From Typha latifolia (lineage: Eukaryota; Streptophyta; Magnoliopsida; Poales; Typhaceae): a stretch of 64,000 bases of DNA. The DNA lies in assembly GCA_019914945.1 (NCBI GenBank), contig CM034105.1, positions 6,758,001-6,822,000 on the forward strand, read 5' to 3'. This document shows, piece after piece, positions 10,486-22,655 of the stretch; position 1 is the first letter of the stretch, and every line of letters begins with the position of its first letter. The position numbers were made by a program, and so were the translations under genes. The notes beneath the pieces were generated by a model. It was not told the DNA's origin, ran no database searches, and worked only from the letters and a program-made list of their open reading frames with translations.

Positions 10486-12010
10486 GTAGATGCATATGCC
10501 ATGACATTACCATTCTGCATTAAGACATAACCCAATCCCTTGCATGAGGCATCACAATATACTTAGAATCTTATTCCACTACAAGGAATAATCAGAATTG
10601 GTGCACAAGTCAATCTTCTTTTTAATTCTAGAAAACTATTTTCACACTCTTCATTCCACTCAAACCTTTGATTCTTCCGAGTCAACCTAGTAAGAGGCAT
10701 AGCTATCTTTGCATATCCATCTACAAACCTTCTATAATACCTAGCCAGACCAAGAAAACTATGCACTTCTGTGATATTAGTTGGTCGACTCCATTTCAAT
10801 ACAGCCTCTATTTTGGACTGATCTACACTGATCCCTTCCTTAGATACCACATGTCCTAAAAAGACCACCTGATCTAGCCAGAACTCACATTTTGAAAATT
10901 TGGCAAATAACTTCTTTTCTCTCAAGATTTGGAGAATTAACCTCAAGTGATGATCATGTTCTTCCTCACTCGCTGAATATATTAGTATATCATCAATAAA
11001 TAATATTACAAACTGATCCAAATAAGGTTAGAAAACTCTATTCATCAGATCCATAAAAACGGCTAGAGCATTGGTCAATCCAAATGACATGACGAAAAAC
11101 TCATAATGTCCATATCTAGAACGGAAAGCAGTTTTAGAAACAAATCATAATGTCCATGATGGTAACCAGTCCTCAAGTCTATTTTGGAGAATACTCTAGC
11201 TCCCCTTAACTGGTCAAACAAATCATCAATGAGAGGTAGAGGATATTTATTCTTTATTGTCACTTGGTTCAGCTATCTATAGTCTATACACAGCCTGAGT
11301 GTCCCATCCTTCTTTTTAACAGAAAGAACAGGCACTCCCCAAGGAGAGACACTAGGTCTTATGAAGCCTTTCTGTAGTAGTTCTTCTAACTGTACCTTAA
11401 GTTCCTTCAATTCTATTGGTGCCATTTTATAGGGAACTTTAGATATATGTGAAGTATCAGGGGCTAAATCAATTGAAAAGTTTACTTCCCTATCCGGGGG
11501 TAATCTGGGGAGATCATTTGGGAAAACATCAAGAAACTCTCTAACAACTCGGACATCTTCTAATTTGATCTTTTTATTAGTATCTCCTGACAGGCTAGCT
11601 AAGACACCAGTGCATCCTTTCTTTAATAATCTGCAAGCTTCAAATGCAGAGATTATCTTCATAGGGTTGCTGGATTTATTGCCCTTAATTTTATATTCTG
11701 TCCTATCAGCTAAATTCATCACAATTTCCTTTCTATAGCAATCTATGTTGGCATGATATGCTACTAACCAATCCATCCCCAAGATAACATCGAAATCTGT
11801 CAGCTCTAGTGGCAAAAGATCTACCTTGAACTCCCTATCCCCAACTAACTGTGCAAGATTTATAAGCAGAATTAATAACAACTGTCTCTCCTACTAGTGT
11901 GGCAATCAACAAAATATCCTCTAAAGGTTCCATTAGTATATCGGCATGGCAAGCAAAAGAACTTGAAATAAAGGAATGTGTGGCACTCGGATCAAATAAA
12001 ACTCTTACTG
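10486..12010 (-). pseudogene. Element A (Tekay-like chromovirus) protease-RT, truncated in RNase H
   Basis: Minus-strand pol of a Ty3/gypsy chromovirus. It holds the protease LFDPSATHSFIS (near 11990) and [11 protein letters not shown], then the RT with [46 protein letters not shown], the catalytic FIDDILIYS (about 10985), and [13 protein letters not shown]. The connection domain and the start of RNase H (GYVLMQNGNVMAYAS) follow, ending abruptly at 10486. The rest of RNase H, integrase, chromodomain and 3' LTR are missing. Frameshifts near 11160 and 11265 and a stop near 11023 split it. The protease site reads D-P-S rather than D-[ST]-G. Not functional. Confidence 0.8.
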
Positions 12011-13303
12011 TATGAGAAAATAAATTAAGAGTACATGTGGCCACATTATTAGATGCCAAAGCGTCGTGCTCCGTCATCGCAAAAATCCGGCCACCCCTAG
12101 ACTTTCGCCCAGACTGAGAGGAACCCACCCCACCAACTCCTCTGCCTCGACCAACCATAGCAGAAACCCCAATAGATGCAGTTCTAGAAGATGCTGCAGC
12201 AGCAGCAATCGGGGTGGTGGCGGCATGCGGATAGTCACGACGGATATGACTAGGCCGTCCACACTCAAAGCACAAACGTGGGTTAGGACAATCTCGAAGA
12301 TGATGACCAAACTTCCCAAACCCAAAGTAGTGATGTCTCGAAGTAGTCTGACATCCCGTAGATCCAACCCCTCTACCAATGGAAGGCGGTCCAGTCACAC
12401 TAACCTGAGACACTACTTGGCTAAGTCCTCTAGATCCCCGTGAATCAAATCTATTAGTAGATGGACTAGCACTAGAACTTCCCCAATAAGGATGGTAAGA
12501 AAGGCGACGCTATGACTGTGAATACGGTAGGCTTTGGCTAGTAGAAGGAACTCTAGAACTCCCGCCTTGCCTAGATTGCCGAGCTCCCATAGCTCTCTTC
12601 TCCTGAATCACTCCCTCAATTGCCATAGCCCTCTTCACTGTATCATCATAAGGGATAAGGCCTGCTGCCTCCAAACTCTGACGAATAGCATAATTCAGCC
12701 CATGCTTGAAGCGTCGAGTTCTGGTGACTTCATTTGGAACTTGATGGGGGGTAAAAAATGGGCTAAAGCATTGAATTTGACCTCGTATTCTGCCACCGTC
12801 ACAGGACCCTAACGTAAATGCAGAAATTCTTCTTCTATCTTTTCTTTCCTCCAGGCTGGAAAATGCTTTTGATAAAAGGCATCAAGAAATAACTCCCAAG
12901 TGATGACTGCGTCCCCTATCCTTGATTTTATCAGTCTCTCTGTGGCTTTCCACCATTGTTTCGCCTCACCTCTGAGCATAAAGACAGCAAAGGCTACCTT
13001 CTTTTGATCATTACATCCTAGAGTATCTAACATTTTCTCTATGTCCGATAACCATCCACTGGCCTCTAGTGGATCAACACCTCCACTGTAAATTGGGGGA
13101 TTCAACTGCATAAACTTATTTAAGGTGATGCCTGCTGTAGGAGGTGGCTCAAAACTCTCTACTGATATGCTAGCTCCTCTACCTCGAAGGATTTCCTCAA
13201 TAAGTCTTTCTTGACTGTCCAGGAGGCGCATAATAGGATCATGCTCCTCTACAGATAGAGGAACTTCTGGGGTCTCAGGAGGGGCCTCAGCTGTGGAGGT
13301 CAC
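12011..13303 (-). pseudogene. Element A gag (Tekay-like chromovirus)
   Basis: The gag starts at a plausible ATG at 13303. The capsid part (12809-13303) carries FMQLNPPIYSGGVDPLEASG, KVAFAVFMLRGEAKQWWK and ITWELFLDAFYQKHFP, as in Tekay/Del gags. Stops break the middle (12413-12808). A nucleocapsid stretch follows with GKFGHHLRDC and CFECGRPSHIRRDY, the latter a CCHC knuckle with its last Cys changed to Tyr, then a G/R-rich linker and RIFAMTEHDALASNNVATC running straight into the protease. The VATC-to-protease junction has no interruption, unlike element D. Non-functional. Confidence 0.8.
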
Positions 13304-13488
13304 CCTAGACTGTGAACTCTACGATGGGGTGGCATCTTTCTGTGAAAATAGTCAAATTCATCAACTGCTTAGTGATCAAGTAAAATTCTAAAATTTATCT
13401 CTTGCGTAACCCTAAGATCACAATATTTCCCTAGACTCAAGGTGACAATGTACAAAAGCTCTAGATGATATGTCAGATACTTAACAAA

Positions 13489-13505
13489 CCTAGGCTTTGA
13501 TACCA
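13489..13505 (-). promoter_or_regulatory. Primer-binding site of element A
   Basis: On the minus strand TGGTATCAAAGCCTAGG is complementary to the 3' end of initiator tRNA-Met, with one change from the usual TGGTATCAGAGC. It lies 8 bp inside the LTR end at 13514. Confidence 0.75.
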
Positions 13506-13513
13506 CTCTAAAA

Positions 13514-15783
13514 TGTAACACCCAGATCCTAAACACATGCATGGCACGAGCCCCCACACGGCACGTGCGTGGCACCTGACCATTTGGTTAGTTACTGACG
13601 ATTAAATAAACCTGTATCAATATCATAATTTTATCTACAATATCTAAACTAATAGTAATTCAAGTCTAACTGTCAACAACATACAGATAGCCATACTTGG
13701 GTCCCACACAGGCCACAACACATCATCAAGAGCTTTTCACAACTACATATACACAACGGTGGTATATACATAATTATACAAGTACAAAGTCACCTGTTAG
13801 AATATAAGACAAGGATACAAACACACGTTGGAGGATGTCCACTAATACATCAGATAAGATAACTCATTTAGCGTATAACACTAACCACACTCTACTCTTC
13901 ACCCATTGACAAGACGTCTAAGGGAGTATTCTGCTCCACTCATTCACCTGAGTTTTTGGAAAGAAAAAGACAAAAAGAGTTATGAACAAAAAGTTTAGTA
14001 AATAGAGCTTACCCCGAATTAGTGATGCCAAATGGAGAGTAAATCATGTACCGGATAATATGAATCAGAAAGAGCATCATGTCATGAATGAATATATGAA
14101 TGTATCCTCAATAATACATAAATAAAAAGTAGATAACATGTCATAACTGATAAATTGTATAATCCTCGACAATGAAAAAACAAATCTCCATGTCATACTA
14201 TCATCATAACTCTCTCTCAAATATGACACATGATACATGTCGATAATGACCATGTTATGATATCAAATGCAACCATATATGATGTATATTGATAAGTCGA
14301 TAATCAGGTAACCAAATAATAATAAAATTATATGCATTTCTTAATATCTCAGTCATCAATGTCAACTCTATATGTCATCATCATACTAGACCACTGTGCA
14401 CAGTCAACACTAGGTATCCGGTTTCAACATCATGTCCGAAGGCTTAGAGAATACTCCGCCCCCGCAAGAGTATCTCAAATATAACCATACCCTGTCACCC
14501 ACTAAGTTATCAACATCCATCCAGACCGGGCACCCTCCTAGCTGACAGAAACCTCGTGAGGATAACTCACCACATATGCCCTAACGAACGGTATGTGTTC
14601 GAATGTCTGCTGCGTACACAGACAAACGACCTCGGATGTAAGGCCAATAGGATCGCGACTATGTTGAGCGATCAATCATCTCTACGCACGCCCTAACCCT
14701 CGTGCCCACTTGGGTATCCTCATGCTTTCTATCAACTATCCAATCAATCATATTTCACGCTTTCCTTCTAAATGACAAATCATATGCTTATATCCAGTAC
14801 AATAACAAGTCAATGTATAACAGGAATTTAGTTGGAATAGGAATTAAGAGAAAAATGATGCAATGTAGTCTTCAACCATGTATCTAACACATGCATACTG
14901 CCGCTAGTCTATCACATGCACACTCATGCTAGAGATCAACTCGGTATACAATCATAATAGTAGAATCATCTCTATATATATCACCAATGTACTCATATCC
15001 CATATCAGCCTAATAAAAAATACATGATAAAATATGCTCGACTGTAATCATCTCTAGATAAAGTCATATAATCATGCTAGAGGCCAAAACATGTATGTAC
15101 ATTATATATAATATAACATAATTTGAGAAAGGTGTCTAGGGGATAAGACTACTCACCACTACTGCAATTACCAAACAACCACTCGTTCACACTGCTATGA
15201 CAACGATCACGTCTCGATAACTATGTCCATGGGGTCTTGAACATGGGGGTCGAGATATGAAATTATTTATAACAAATAATGTCAGTCTTTCTATTAATTA
15301 AAATTAACCTGGCTAGAAGATAATTTCTTGTTGTAATCATGTACTCTTCATTTTTATATTTGTTTTTCTATTTATTAATCATAATTATATTATTTAATAG
15401 TGTATTAAAAACATAATTATCTGCCTATTATTTTCTTTGACAATTAAGAAAAAAAAGAATTAAGTTACTGCAAATAATTACGCAAGAATATACGTACATA
15501 ACCCTAATAATTATTATTACCTACCTAGGATTAATATAGTAATTTATGTTGCAGGTATTTTATTAAACATGATATAATTTGATTTGGTTGACTAACTATG
15601 GCGTAATTATATTTAATTAATTTATATAAATTAAATACATTAGATTAACTAAACTAATTAAATATTAAATAATTAATAACATAATCAAATATAATTTAAA
15701 TATTATCAATAATATGCATATATATATATATGATTTATATACAGTGCTAGGCTCAGCCCAACACCTTAACCTAGCAGGTGCTG
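13514..15783 (-). repeat. 5' LTR of element A, main part (interrupted by element C)
   Basis: On the minus strand this LTR ends ...GGGTGTTACA at 13514. Its body resembles the reverse complement of the LTRs at 19133-22172 and 48637-51871 (shared blocks around GATGATTACAGTCGAGCATA, GAGTACATTGGTGATATA and TGTTAGATACATGGTTGAAG). It stops at 15783, where element C is inserted. The missing start of this LTR is found at 22173-22655. It lacks the hairpin array present in the other two copies. Confidence 0.75.
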
Positions 15784-15872
15784 TGTAACGCCCCCGCCCG
15801 GCACGGCATGTGCATGCCCACGCGCCCACACGGCACGCGCGGCCACGCGACAGGTCGGGCGGGGGCGTTATA
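15784..15872 (+). repeat. Aberrant 5' end of element C: inverted copy of the LTR terminus
   Basis: The 89 bp start TGTAACGCCCCCGCCCGGCA and end TCGGGCGGGGGCGTTATA, so the two ends pair over about 16 bases. The whole segment is a close match to the reverse complement of the last ~89 bp of the 3' LTR (22084-22172). It sits where a 3-kb 5' LTR is expected, between the target duplication and the primer-binding site. Confidence 0.7.
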
Positions 15873-15879
15873 GTTCAGG

Positions 15880-15891
15880 TGGTATCAGAGC
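15880..15891 (+). promoter_or_regulatory. Primer-binding site of element C
   Basis: TGGTATCAGAGC, complementary to the 3' end of initiator tRNA-Met, lies 7 bp after the aberrant LTR end. This fixes the plus orientation of the element. Confidence 0.85.
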
Positions 15892-18800
15892 TTAGGTTTA
15901 AGGATGATCTGGCAAACCATCAAGTATAGTAGTTGTCGGTTTATCTTAGGGCTACCCTAGTAGTCAATCTTGATGAGTTTGATATTAATTGGTTGAGATA
16001 GGAATCTAGGTTGTGATGTTAAGATTATTAAGATTTGATACTTGTCGATATTGATAGAAATAATTTATGATATTGGTATATTGAGAATTTATCTGAGCGA
16101 CTAATGAATAGGAAGATGTATTATTAAAATCATGCATTGATATTGATATTGAGGTGTCATAGTCTATGGAGCATAATATTGGATATATAGAGTTGTTTAT
16201 ATGTTGTGATAAAGTGTAGAAATTTGTAAATATGTGGAGATATGTATTTTGTACAGAAGAATTATTATAAGTAGATTTGAAGTTATTCTGAGCAGATATA
16301 GCATATTTTTGGATTTTTGATCTTTTATGGATATATTTGATATTAGGAGATTGATGTAAAGAGATATATGTGCAGAGAGACTATTTTGATCTTTATGAGG
16401 GTTATAATTATGGATTGTGGATGGATGAGTAAGACATATGATGATTTTGTATATTGGAAAAGAAATTATGTGATGTGATATAGATGATTGTAGATTGTAT
16501 ATAGAAAATAATTTTCGGATGACTAGTATGATAAATTATGTTTGCAAGATATTTGTGTTACTAGGTATGAAATTTTGATTATATCGATAAGATGGGTGAT
16601 TTAGTAGGGATATGTGTAGCTAACAATATTGTTAGAGGATTAACATCTCGTTTAAACCTTTGAGTTGATTACCAAATAGGGTAATAGGTATAAGAAATAT
16701 AACATGGATACAGTTATTGGTTTGTGAGTGATGTCAGTAATTGAGAAGTAATGTATATCTTTCTGGATGACATGATAGTAGGTTTAGTTTAGAAGTTGCT
16801 GACTGTGTGAATTTGATTAGATAGAAAAAATGATAATGAAATGAATTATATAGGGTGATAATAGTTGCTAAAGTTGATAGTCTCAGGATATATCTTGTAT
16901 GATAGTGAAAATATATTATGGTTATTAGTTTAGTTTTAAAAATTGATTTAGAGGATAAGAATATTATAGCCTGAAAATCGTGTATGTTGGGTGATGAATT
17001 TTAATTACAAGTATACAGACTTATTTTATTATGATTATTAGGTGATATTAATGATGTTATAGAAGGATGTTGATGATACTATCCGATTAAATTGTGCAGT
17101 ATATATAATGGACTTTGTATAGAGGATGTGATATAATATTAAATTGAACTTTTGAAGAAATATGAGGTTTAATTGATTTAATTAGGAATGAGATATGTTG
17201 GTATAGATGTTAAATTGAGATATTTTGTGTTTTGATATGTTAGTTGTTTTGATGATACTAATTGGAGAGATAATTTGATAGAGTTATTCATAGAGCCTAT
17301 AGACTTGATTATTTGTTATGACTGAGAGATGGTTTGAAAGTTGAACTAATTGCTTCATAGGATAACAATGAAAGGAATACAGAGGACTATGATCTTTCAT
17401 ATTTAGTGTATTGATGGATGTTTATTATACTGCTAGATGATAAATGGATAATGATGTATAGGAAAATGATTATATTAGCATTTGTTTAACCGTTAACTTA
17501 TATGTTCGATTATTACTAGAGGTTACTAAGCGAGCTTTTTAGAATGATGAGATTGATCTTAATGATTGTAAAGACTTACAGGTTTACATTTAAGTCTTAA
17601 GCTAAATATATTTGATTGGGAGATAATGATTTCATAATTGGAAGATAATGACTTCATGATTGGTTCCATTATAGTTTGTGAAAGTTTGATCTTTTAGTAA
17701 ATTGCAAAGTTAAGGTTGCGAGAATGTTATAATTTATATTTTTGGATGTCCTCCGATCTATATGAATTAGTTAGAGTCAGTTATTTTATTAGCATATCAT
17801 AATAGCATTACCAATTCTGGAGATTAATCTTAGTAGCTTTAGTTCATGTACAATAATTTTTTGGATTGGTCTATGATGTGTTATGTATTCTTAAAGATCA
17901 AGTATGATGGATTAGTAAATATTTGTGTGGCAACGGATTAATATTATGAATTGAATATTATATCTGTCAAGATATTGAAGAGATTATTAGATTACTTCGT
18001 AGAACTCAGTAGATAGTCTCTGGATCTGAATACTGATATCATTAAGTGATATTTTGGTGGATATACTAGTAGTGATAGTAATTAAATAGATAATGATCAA
18101 ACTAGAATTATGTGAATCGAGGAATGAATAGTTTGGATATAGAAGTGATTGATAGAAAGATCATTATAAAGTTTATCATGTATGTTTCTTGAGATAGTTT
18201 GGATTTAACCTTTTAGATATTGCAGATTAAGAAGGAAGATAATGTGGAGAATTAGAAGAGGATATAAATTTCGGTTGAGGTTGCATTAGAATTTACATTG
18301 ATAGGTTGGATTTGATGCGCTGTATGTTATTCTGAAGAATGTATTATGAATACACATTGATATTGTAGTCTTATATGGATATGTATGATCTCTTATATTG
18401 ATTTATCTAGTAATTTGTATAATAGTTTAAGTATATGAGCAGTGCACTCTAAATAAGAGAGTTTGTGCTATTGCCTAAAGTTTTGAGGATATCGGATGAT
18501 GCTGAGTATGTTTAAATTAGTGACATTATTTATTAGAAAGAGAAGTATAAGTTAAGTCTTTCAGATATTTTTGGAAATAACTTATATTTATCGTTTTACT
18601 TGGTATTAGTGATAGTATTGAGGGATAATCTTTTGAGTATGTCTGAGATTATAGTATATATTCAGTAAATTGGAGATAATTTACTTAAATAGGTTGTATC
18701 ATATTATCATAGGTGATTATGGCATTACGATGTGTATTGTGGTAGTTAGCAGGAAAAGTGATAAAATTGGGATAGCTTGTGGTATTTTGGAGTAGAATAT

Positions 18801-19116
18801 GATTTACTTAATAGATGACAACACTTTTTATATTGTAGAATGAATGTACGCTTCTTTGCAGACCAGTGGTATTATTGATGTTTATAGACATGGTATAATT
18901 ACCTGACTCACTTAGATCTAGAAATTTTGTAAGTGAATTACTTGTGGTTGTCTAATGTTAGGAGTTAATGAGTAAACTAATAAGTGAAGTATAAGTTATA
19001 AATCTGAAAAAGTGAGATGGCTCAGTAGTTGATTTGATTAGAAGGTACTAGAACTAGATCTGTAGATTTCCTTACAATACCAGTGTGATTTAAATTTCGG
19101 GGTCGAAATTTTTTAT
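15892..19116 (+). other. Non-coding interior of element C
   Basis: This 3.2-kb stretch lies between primer-binding site and polypurine tract, is rich in T, A and G but poor in C, and has no coding frame of note and no gag or pol motif that I could find in any frame. It is either an original non-coding LARD interior or a coding domain decayed past recognition. The strand-asymmetric composition is notable. Confidence 0.65.
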
Positions 19117-19132
19117 AAGGGGGGAAGGAAAA
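19117..19132 (+). promoter_or_regulatory. Polypurine tract of element C
   Basis: AAGGGGGGAAGGAAAA directly precedes the LTR start TGTAACAACCC. Just upstream, TTTCGGGGTCGAAATTT is a block commonly seen before the tract in Tekay-like chromoviruses. Confidence 0.8.
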
Positions 19133-22100
19133 TGTAACAACCCAATCCCACACAAAAAAAAAATTTCATGGGCACGACGTGACCGGCCACACTATCACCG
19201 GCCTCGTGCCCATGCCAGCTGCTCATGCAGCTTGGTGGGGCACCACGCGCCTGCGGCCGCTGCCGCAGCCAACCGGCTGCGACTAGCTGGCCACAGTGGG
19301 CCTCGGCCGCGCCACTACTCCTCCTCTACCGCCTTCTTTCTCTCTCTCTCTCGGCCACCTTCTCACTCTACTCTCTCTCTCTATACCGGCACCTTCCCTA
19401 GAGCCACCGCCGCCACCGGTGAGATCTCTCACTCCCCCTCTCTTTCCTTCTCTCTCTCCCTTTCTCTCTCTCTCTCTCTCTCTCTTGCCCGAGGTTGGGA
19501 TCGTCGGAGCCGAACCGCCGGCGAGAGGCCGGCCGTTGGCTGGCCAGCAGCGGCCGGTGCCCTCCCTGCCGGCCCGGGTCCGCAACCTCCTCCCTCACCT
19601 CCTCTCTTTCTTCTCTTCCTCTTCTCTTCTTCTTCTTCTTCTTCTTTCTTTCTTTCTTTCTTTCTTTTTCTCCTTCTTCCTCAGCTCCTTCTCTTTCTTT
19701 TGCGCACAGTGTTGGGCTCGGCCCAGCACTGATGGCAGATGTAATTAATTAATTAATTAATTAGTTTATTTATGTTATTTATTTAGGTATTTTTCTTCGT
19801 AATTAATGCAAATAGATTATTTAGACATTAACTATTTTAATAATATTATATATCCTTCAATATAATTTTATTAATGATAATTTTTATAATTAATGATTAA
19901 TTAGGTATAAATATAGGTAATACTTATATTTATTTATTTATTCACATATCTATTAGATTAATAGATAGATTTGTAAATTATAATTATTATATTTATATTC
20001 TAATACCCTCATCATATATATTTTAAGTATTTCTATTAATTTTATGATTATTCTGCAACAAATAAAATACTAAGTTTATTTAGTTATTTATTTATTATTT
20101 TATTGAGTAAAGACTGCGTTGTCCCTAATTAATCAAGATAGTGTATGAATTATAAAATTAATTAAAATTAGACCACCTCTATACTTATTTAGCCTTTTAT
20201 TTTATTTATTTTATTTTATAATTATATATTTAGAAATACTCTTATATAAAAGGAAACATGCCTCTTCTCCTTATATTATAACTAACATTTTATAATAATA
20301 AAGAATTATAATATTTGAATTGTATCTATATTATAGACCTAGTTATGTAATCAAAAAATAAGAAAAGTGATTCTAAATCTAATAAACCTTTATATTTTAA
20401 CTGAATTAATTCTAATTAGATAAACGACTAACATCATACTACTTAAATATTTCAAATCCCGGACCCCCTTATTTGAGACCCCATGGACCTTGCTAGCGAT
20501 GAGTGTCACTTGGTTACCTGACGGATGTGAGAGATGCGTGGTTTGTATCTTCTGATCAGACGGTGAGTAATCTTATCCCGTAGATCCCTTTCTCAAATTA
20601 GGATATATTACATATTATATACATGCATAATTTGGCTTCCAGCATGATTATATGACTTTATATAGAGATGATTTCAGTCAAGCATATTTTATCATGCATT
20701 TGATTAGACTGATCTGGGATATGAGTACATTGGTGATATATAGAGATGATTGGAGATGATTATGCTGTTATGGTTTTATGTCGGGATGATCTCTTTCATG
20801 AGTATGCATGTGATAGATTAGCATGAGTATGCATGTGTTAGATACATGGTTGAAGTCTGCATTACATCATTTTTCTCTCGGCTTCTTTACCACCTAAATT
20901 CTTGAGTTGCATGATCTGTTGTCGTACTAGATATATGCATATAATTTATCATGTATAGGAAATCATAAAAGTACATGTGTATGTGATGTGATGTGATGTG
21001 ATGGCTGGAATGATATCTGGTCCGGACTGGTATTGGACATACTCTTAGCGCATGGCAGAGTATGGTGATGGCTGATAGTTGTACTCTTAGCGTATGACAG
21101 GGTACAACTATCATTGATATACCCTTAGCGTTTGGTAGGGTATGATTACTTTCTCTTGAGATACCCTTAGCGTATGGCAGGGTATGATTTATCTACAGAG
21201 ATACTCTTAGCGTATGACAGGGTATGCTCTGAGCTTGTGACATGATGTGTATCGAGTTTGGGGCCGGGTACCGTAGTCTAACATGGTAGATGATATTCAG
21301 AGTTGAGACGGATGATTATGATAGTGAGAGATATGTGGATTATATCTGGCTCTGACATATACGATTATCTAGTGGTTGGCATGCATCATGCATCATCATT
21401 GATGTAACTAGTATCATTGGATCATAATTGTTATACATGATATGGTGTTATATTTGGTGATGTTATATGGTAATTTTATCATGTTATATAATTTCGATTG
21501 AGGATATAATATAGTCATTCATGAGATTTGATTTCATTCATACTGATTCATATTATCCAGTACATGATTTACTCTCTGTTTGGCATCACTGATTCGGGGT
21601 AAGGTCTATTCACTGAGCCTTTTGCTCATGACTCTCTTTATTTCTTTTTTAACCCCTCAGATTTGTGGTACGTGATAGCGACCTGAGATATCTTGAGAAG
21701 ATATTTTAGAGCGATGATGAGGTGAGCTATTGATGCGAGACGGTATAGAAGATAGTTTAACCAGACATTGAGTTGTATCGTTGTTTGTTATATTTGTGCC
21801 TTATTGTATCGAATGATGATTTGTATAGTATATATCAGATTTTATAGCACTCGTGTATCAGTTGTTTAGTTGTATCTTGATGGTTTGTTGTGGCCTGTGT
21901 GGGCCCTGCCAGATTATGTAGTGGTCTAATGTATATTATTATGAACTTGGATATTCATATGTTAACAAGTTTATTTGGTTGATAGTATGATGTATTTGAT
22001 GATGGATTATGTGATCAAGGATAGGTTAACAGGTTTTATTTGATGATGTAATGATTATATGTGCACAAGAGAGTATCTGTGCATGACGGGCCTCGCCCAA

Positions 22101-22172
22101 CCTGTCGCGTGCGTCGCGCATGCCGTGTGGGCGCGTGGGCGTGCACGTGCCGTGCCGGGCGGGGGCGTTACA
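19133..22172 (+). repeat. 3' LTR of element C (3.04 kb)
   Basis: It starts TGTAACAACCCAATCC and ends GGGCGGGGGCGTTACA, and is matched along its length by the solo LTR at 48637-51871. It contains pyrimidine-rich microsatellites (CT runs at 19335-19485, CTT/TTTC runs at 19595-19680), an AT-rich middle (19740-20450), a TGATG microsatellite at 20980-21003, a hairpin array (21036-21235) and a very GC-rich last 100 bp. Long open frames at 19232-19748 are only reading through the low-complexity pyrimidine tract. Confidence 0.85.
21036..21235 (+). repeat. Array of five short hairpins in the element C LTR
   Basis: Five irregularly spaced units have the form TACYCTTAGCG-TATG-RCAGRGTA, in which the ends TACCCT and AGGGTA pair. 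Spacing is roughly 30-50 bp. The same array recurs, with six units, at 50643-50872. Confidence 0.75.
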
Positions 22173-22389
22173 TGCTGGGCCGAGCCTAGCACCTCACTAC
22201 AGTGCTACTTGAGAGGAGAAAGAAGGGAAGGAGGAGGAGAAGAAGAAGAAGAGGAAGAAGAATAAGAAGAAGAAGACGAAGAATAAGAAGGAAGAGGATT
22301 GGGCCGTAGGGAAGGGAGGGGTACGACTAATGGTGGCCACTCAACGGTCGACCTCTCATCAGCGGCTCAAACCTCCTGTGGTCCCGAGG

Positions 22390-22428
<39 letters not shown>

Positions 22429-22655
22429 GGGGGGGGGGAGGTGTCGGCGGCAGCGGCAAGCCGGCGAAGTGGTGGCGATGAGGAGGGAGGTCGCGACAGC
22501 AGCGGGGCCCATCGCGTCAGTTGGCCCGACTAGGTTGGCTGAGCCCGCGCTTGGGGCGCGTGGTGCCCTCCCCATTTGCCATTGCATGGCACGAGGCTGT
22601 CGTGCCATGCAGTGAAGTTTATTTTTTTATTTTTTTTAAAGATTGGGTTGTTACA
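22173..22655 (-). repeat. 5' LTR of element A, initial part
   Basis: On the minus strand it starts TGTAACAACCCAATC (22655) and proceeds through a CT-rich microsatellite (a GA run at 22397-22425 on the plus strand) to GGCTCGGCCCAGCA at 22173. This matches the first ~600 bp of the LTR at 19133. It is the missing start of the LTR at 13514-15783, separated from it by element C. GGTTC at 22656-22660 would be A's target duplication, but the matching copy at A's other end has been lost. Confidence 0.75.

Larger units (their letters stand above)
15784..22172 (+). mobile_element. Element C: large non-coding LTR retrotransposon (LARD-like)
   Basis: The 6.39-kb insertion is bounded by the 5-bp duplication TGCTG at 15779-15783 and 22173-22177. 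Order: an 89-bp aberrant 5' terminus (15784-15872), a tRNA-Met primer-binding site (15880-15891), a 3.2-kb interior without coding frames, a polypurine tract (19117-19132) and a 3.04-kb 3' LTR (19133-22172). The size and missing coding capacity fit large retrotransposon derivatives, which would have to be mobilised by a coding partner; element A or a relative with the same LTR type is a candidate. The host site is the 5' LTR of A. Confidence 0.75.

Noticed and set aside
19232..19748. Overlapping open frames of 85-166 codons on both strands
   Set aside because: They read through CT/CTT low-complexity tracts and GC-rich sequence of an LTR. All frames lack stops because of composition. The same applies at 48633-49423.
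21036..21235. Short repeated hairpins resembling a CRISPR array or terminators
   Set aside because: Irregular spacing, sequence variation in every unit, and recurrence inside a second LTR copy show an LTR-internal repeat in a eukaryotic genome.
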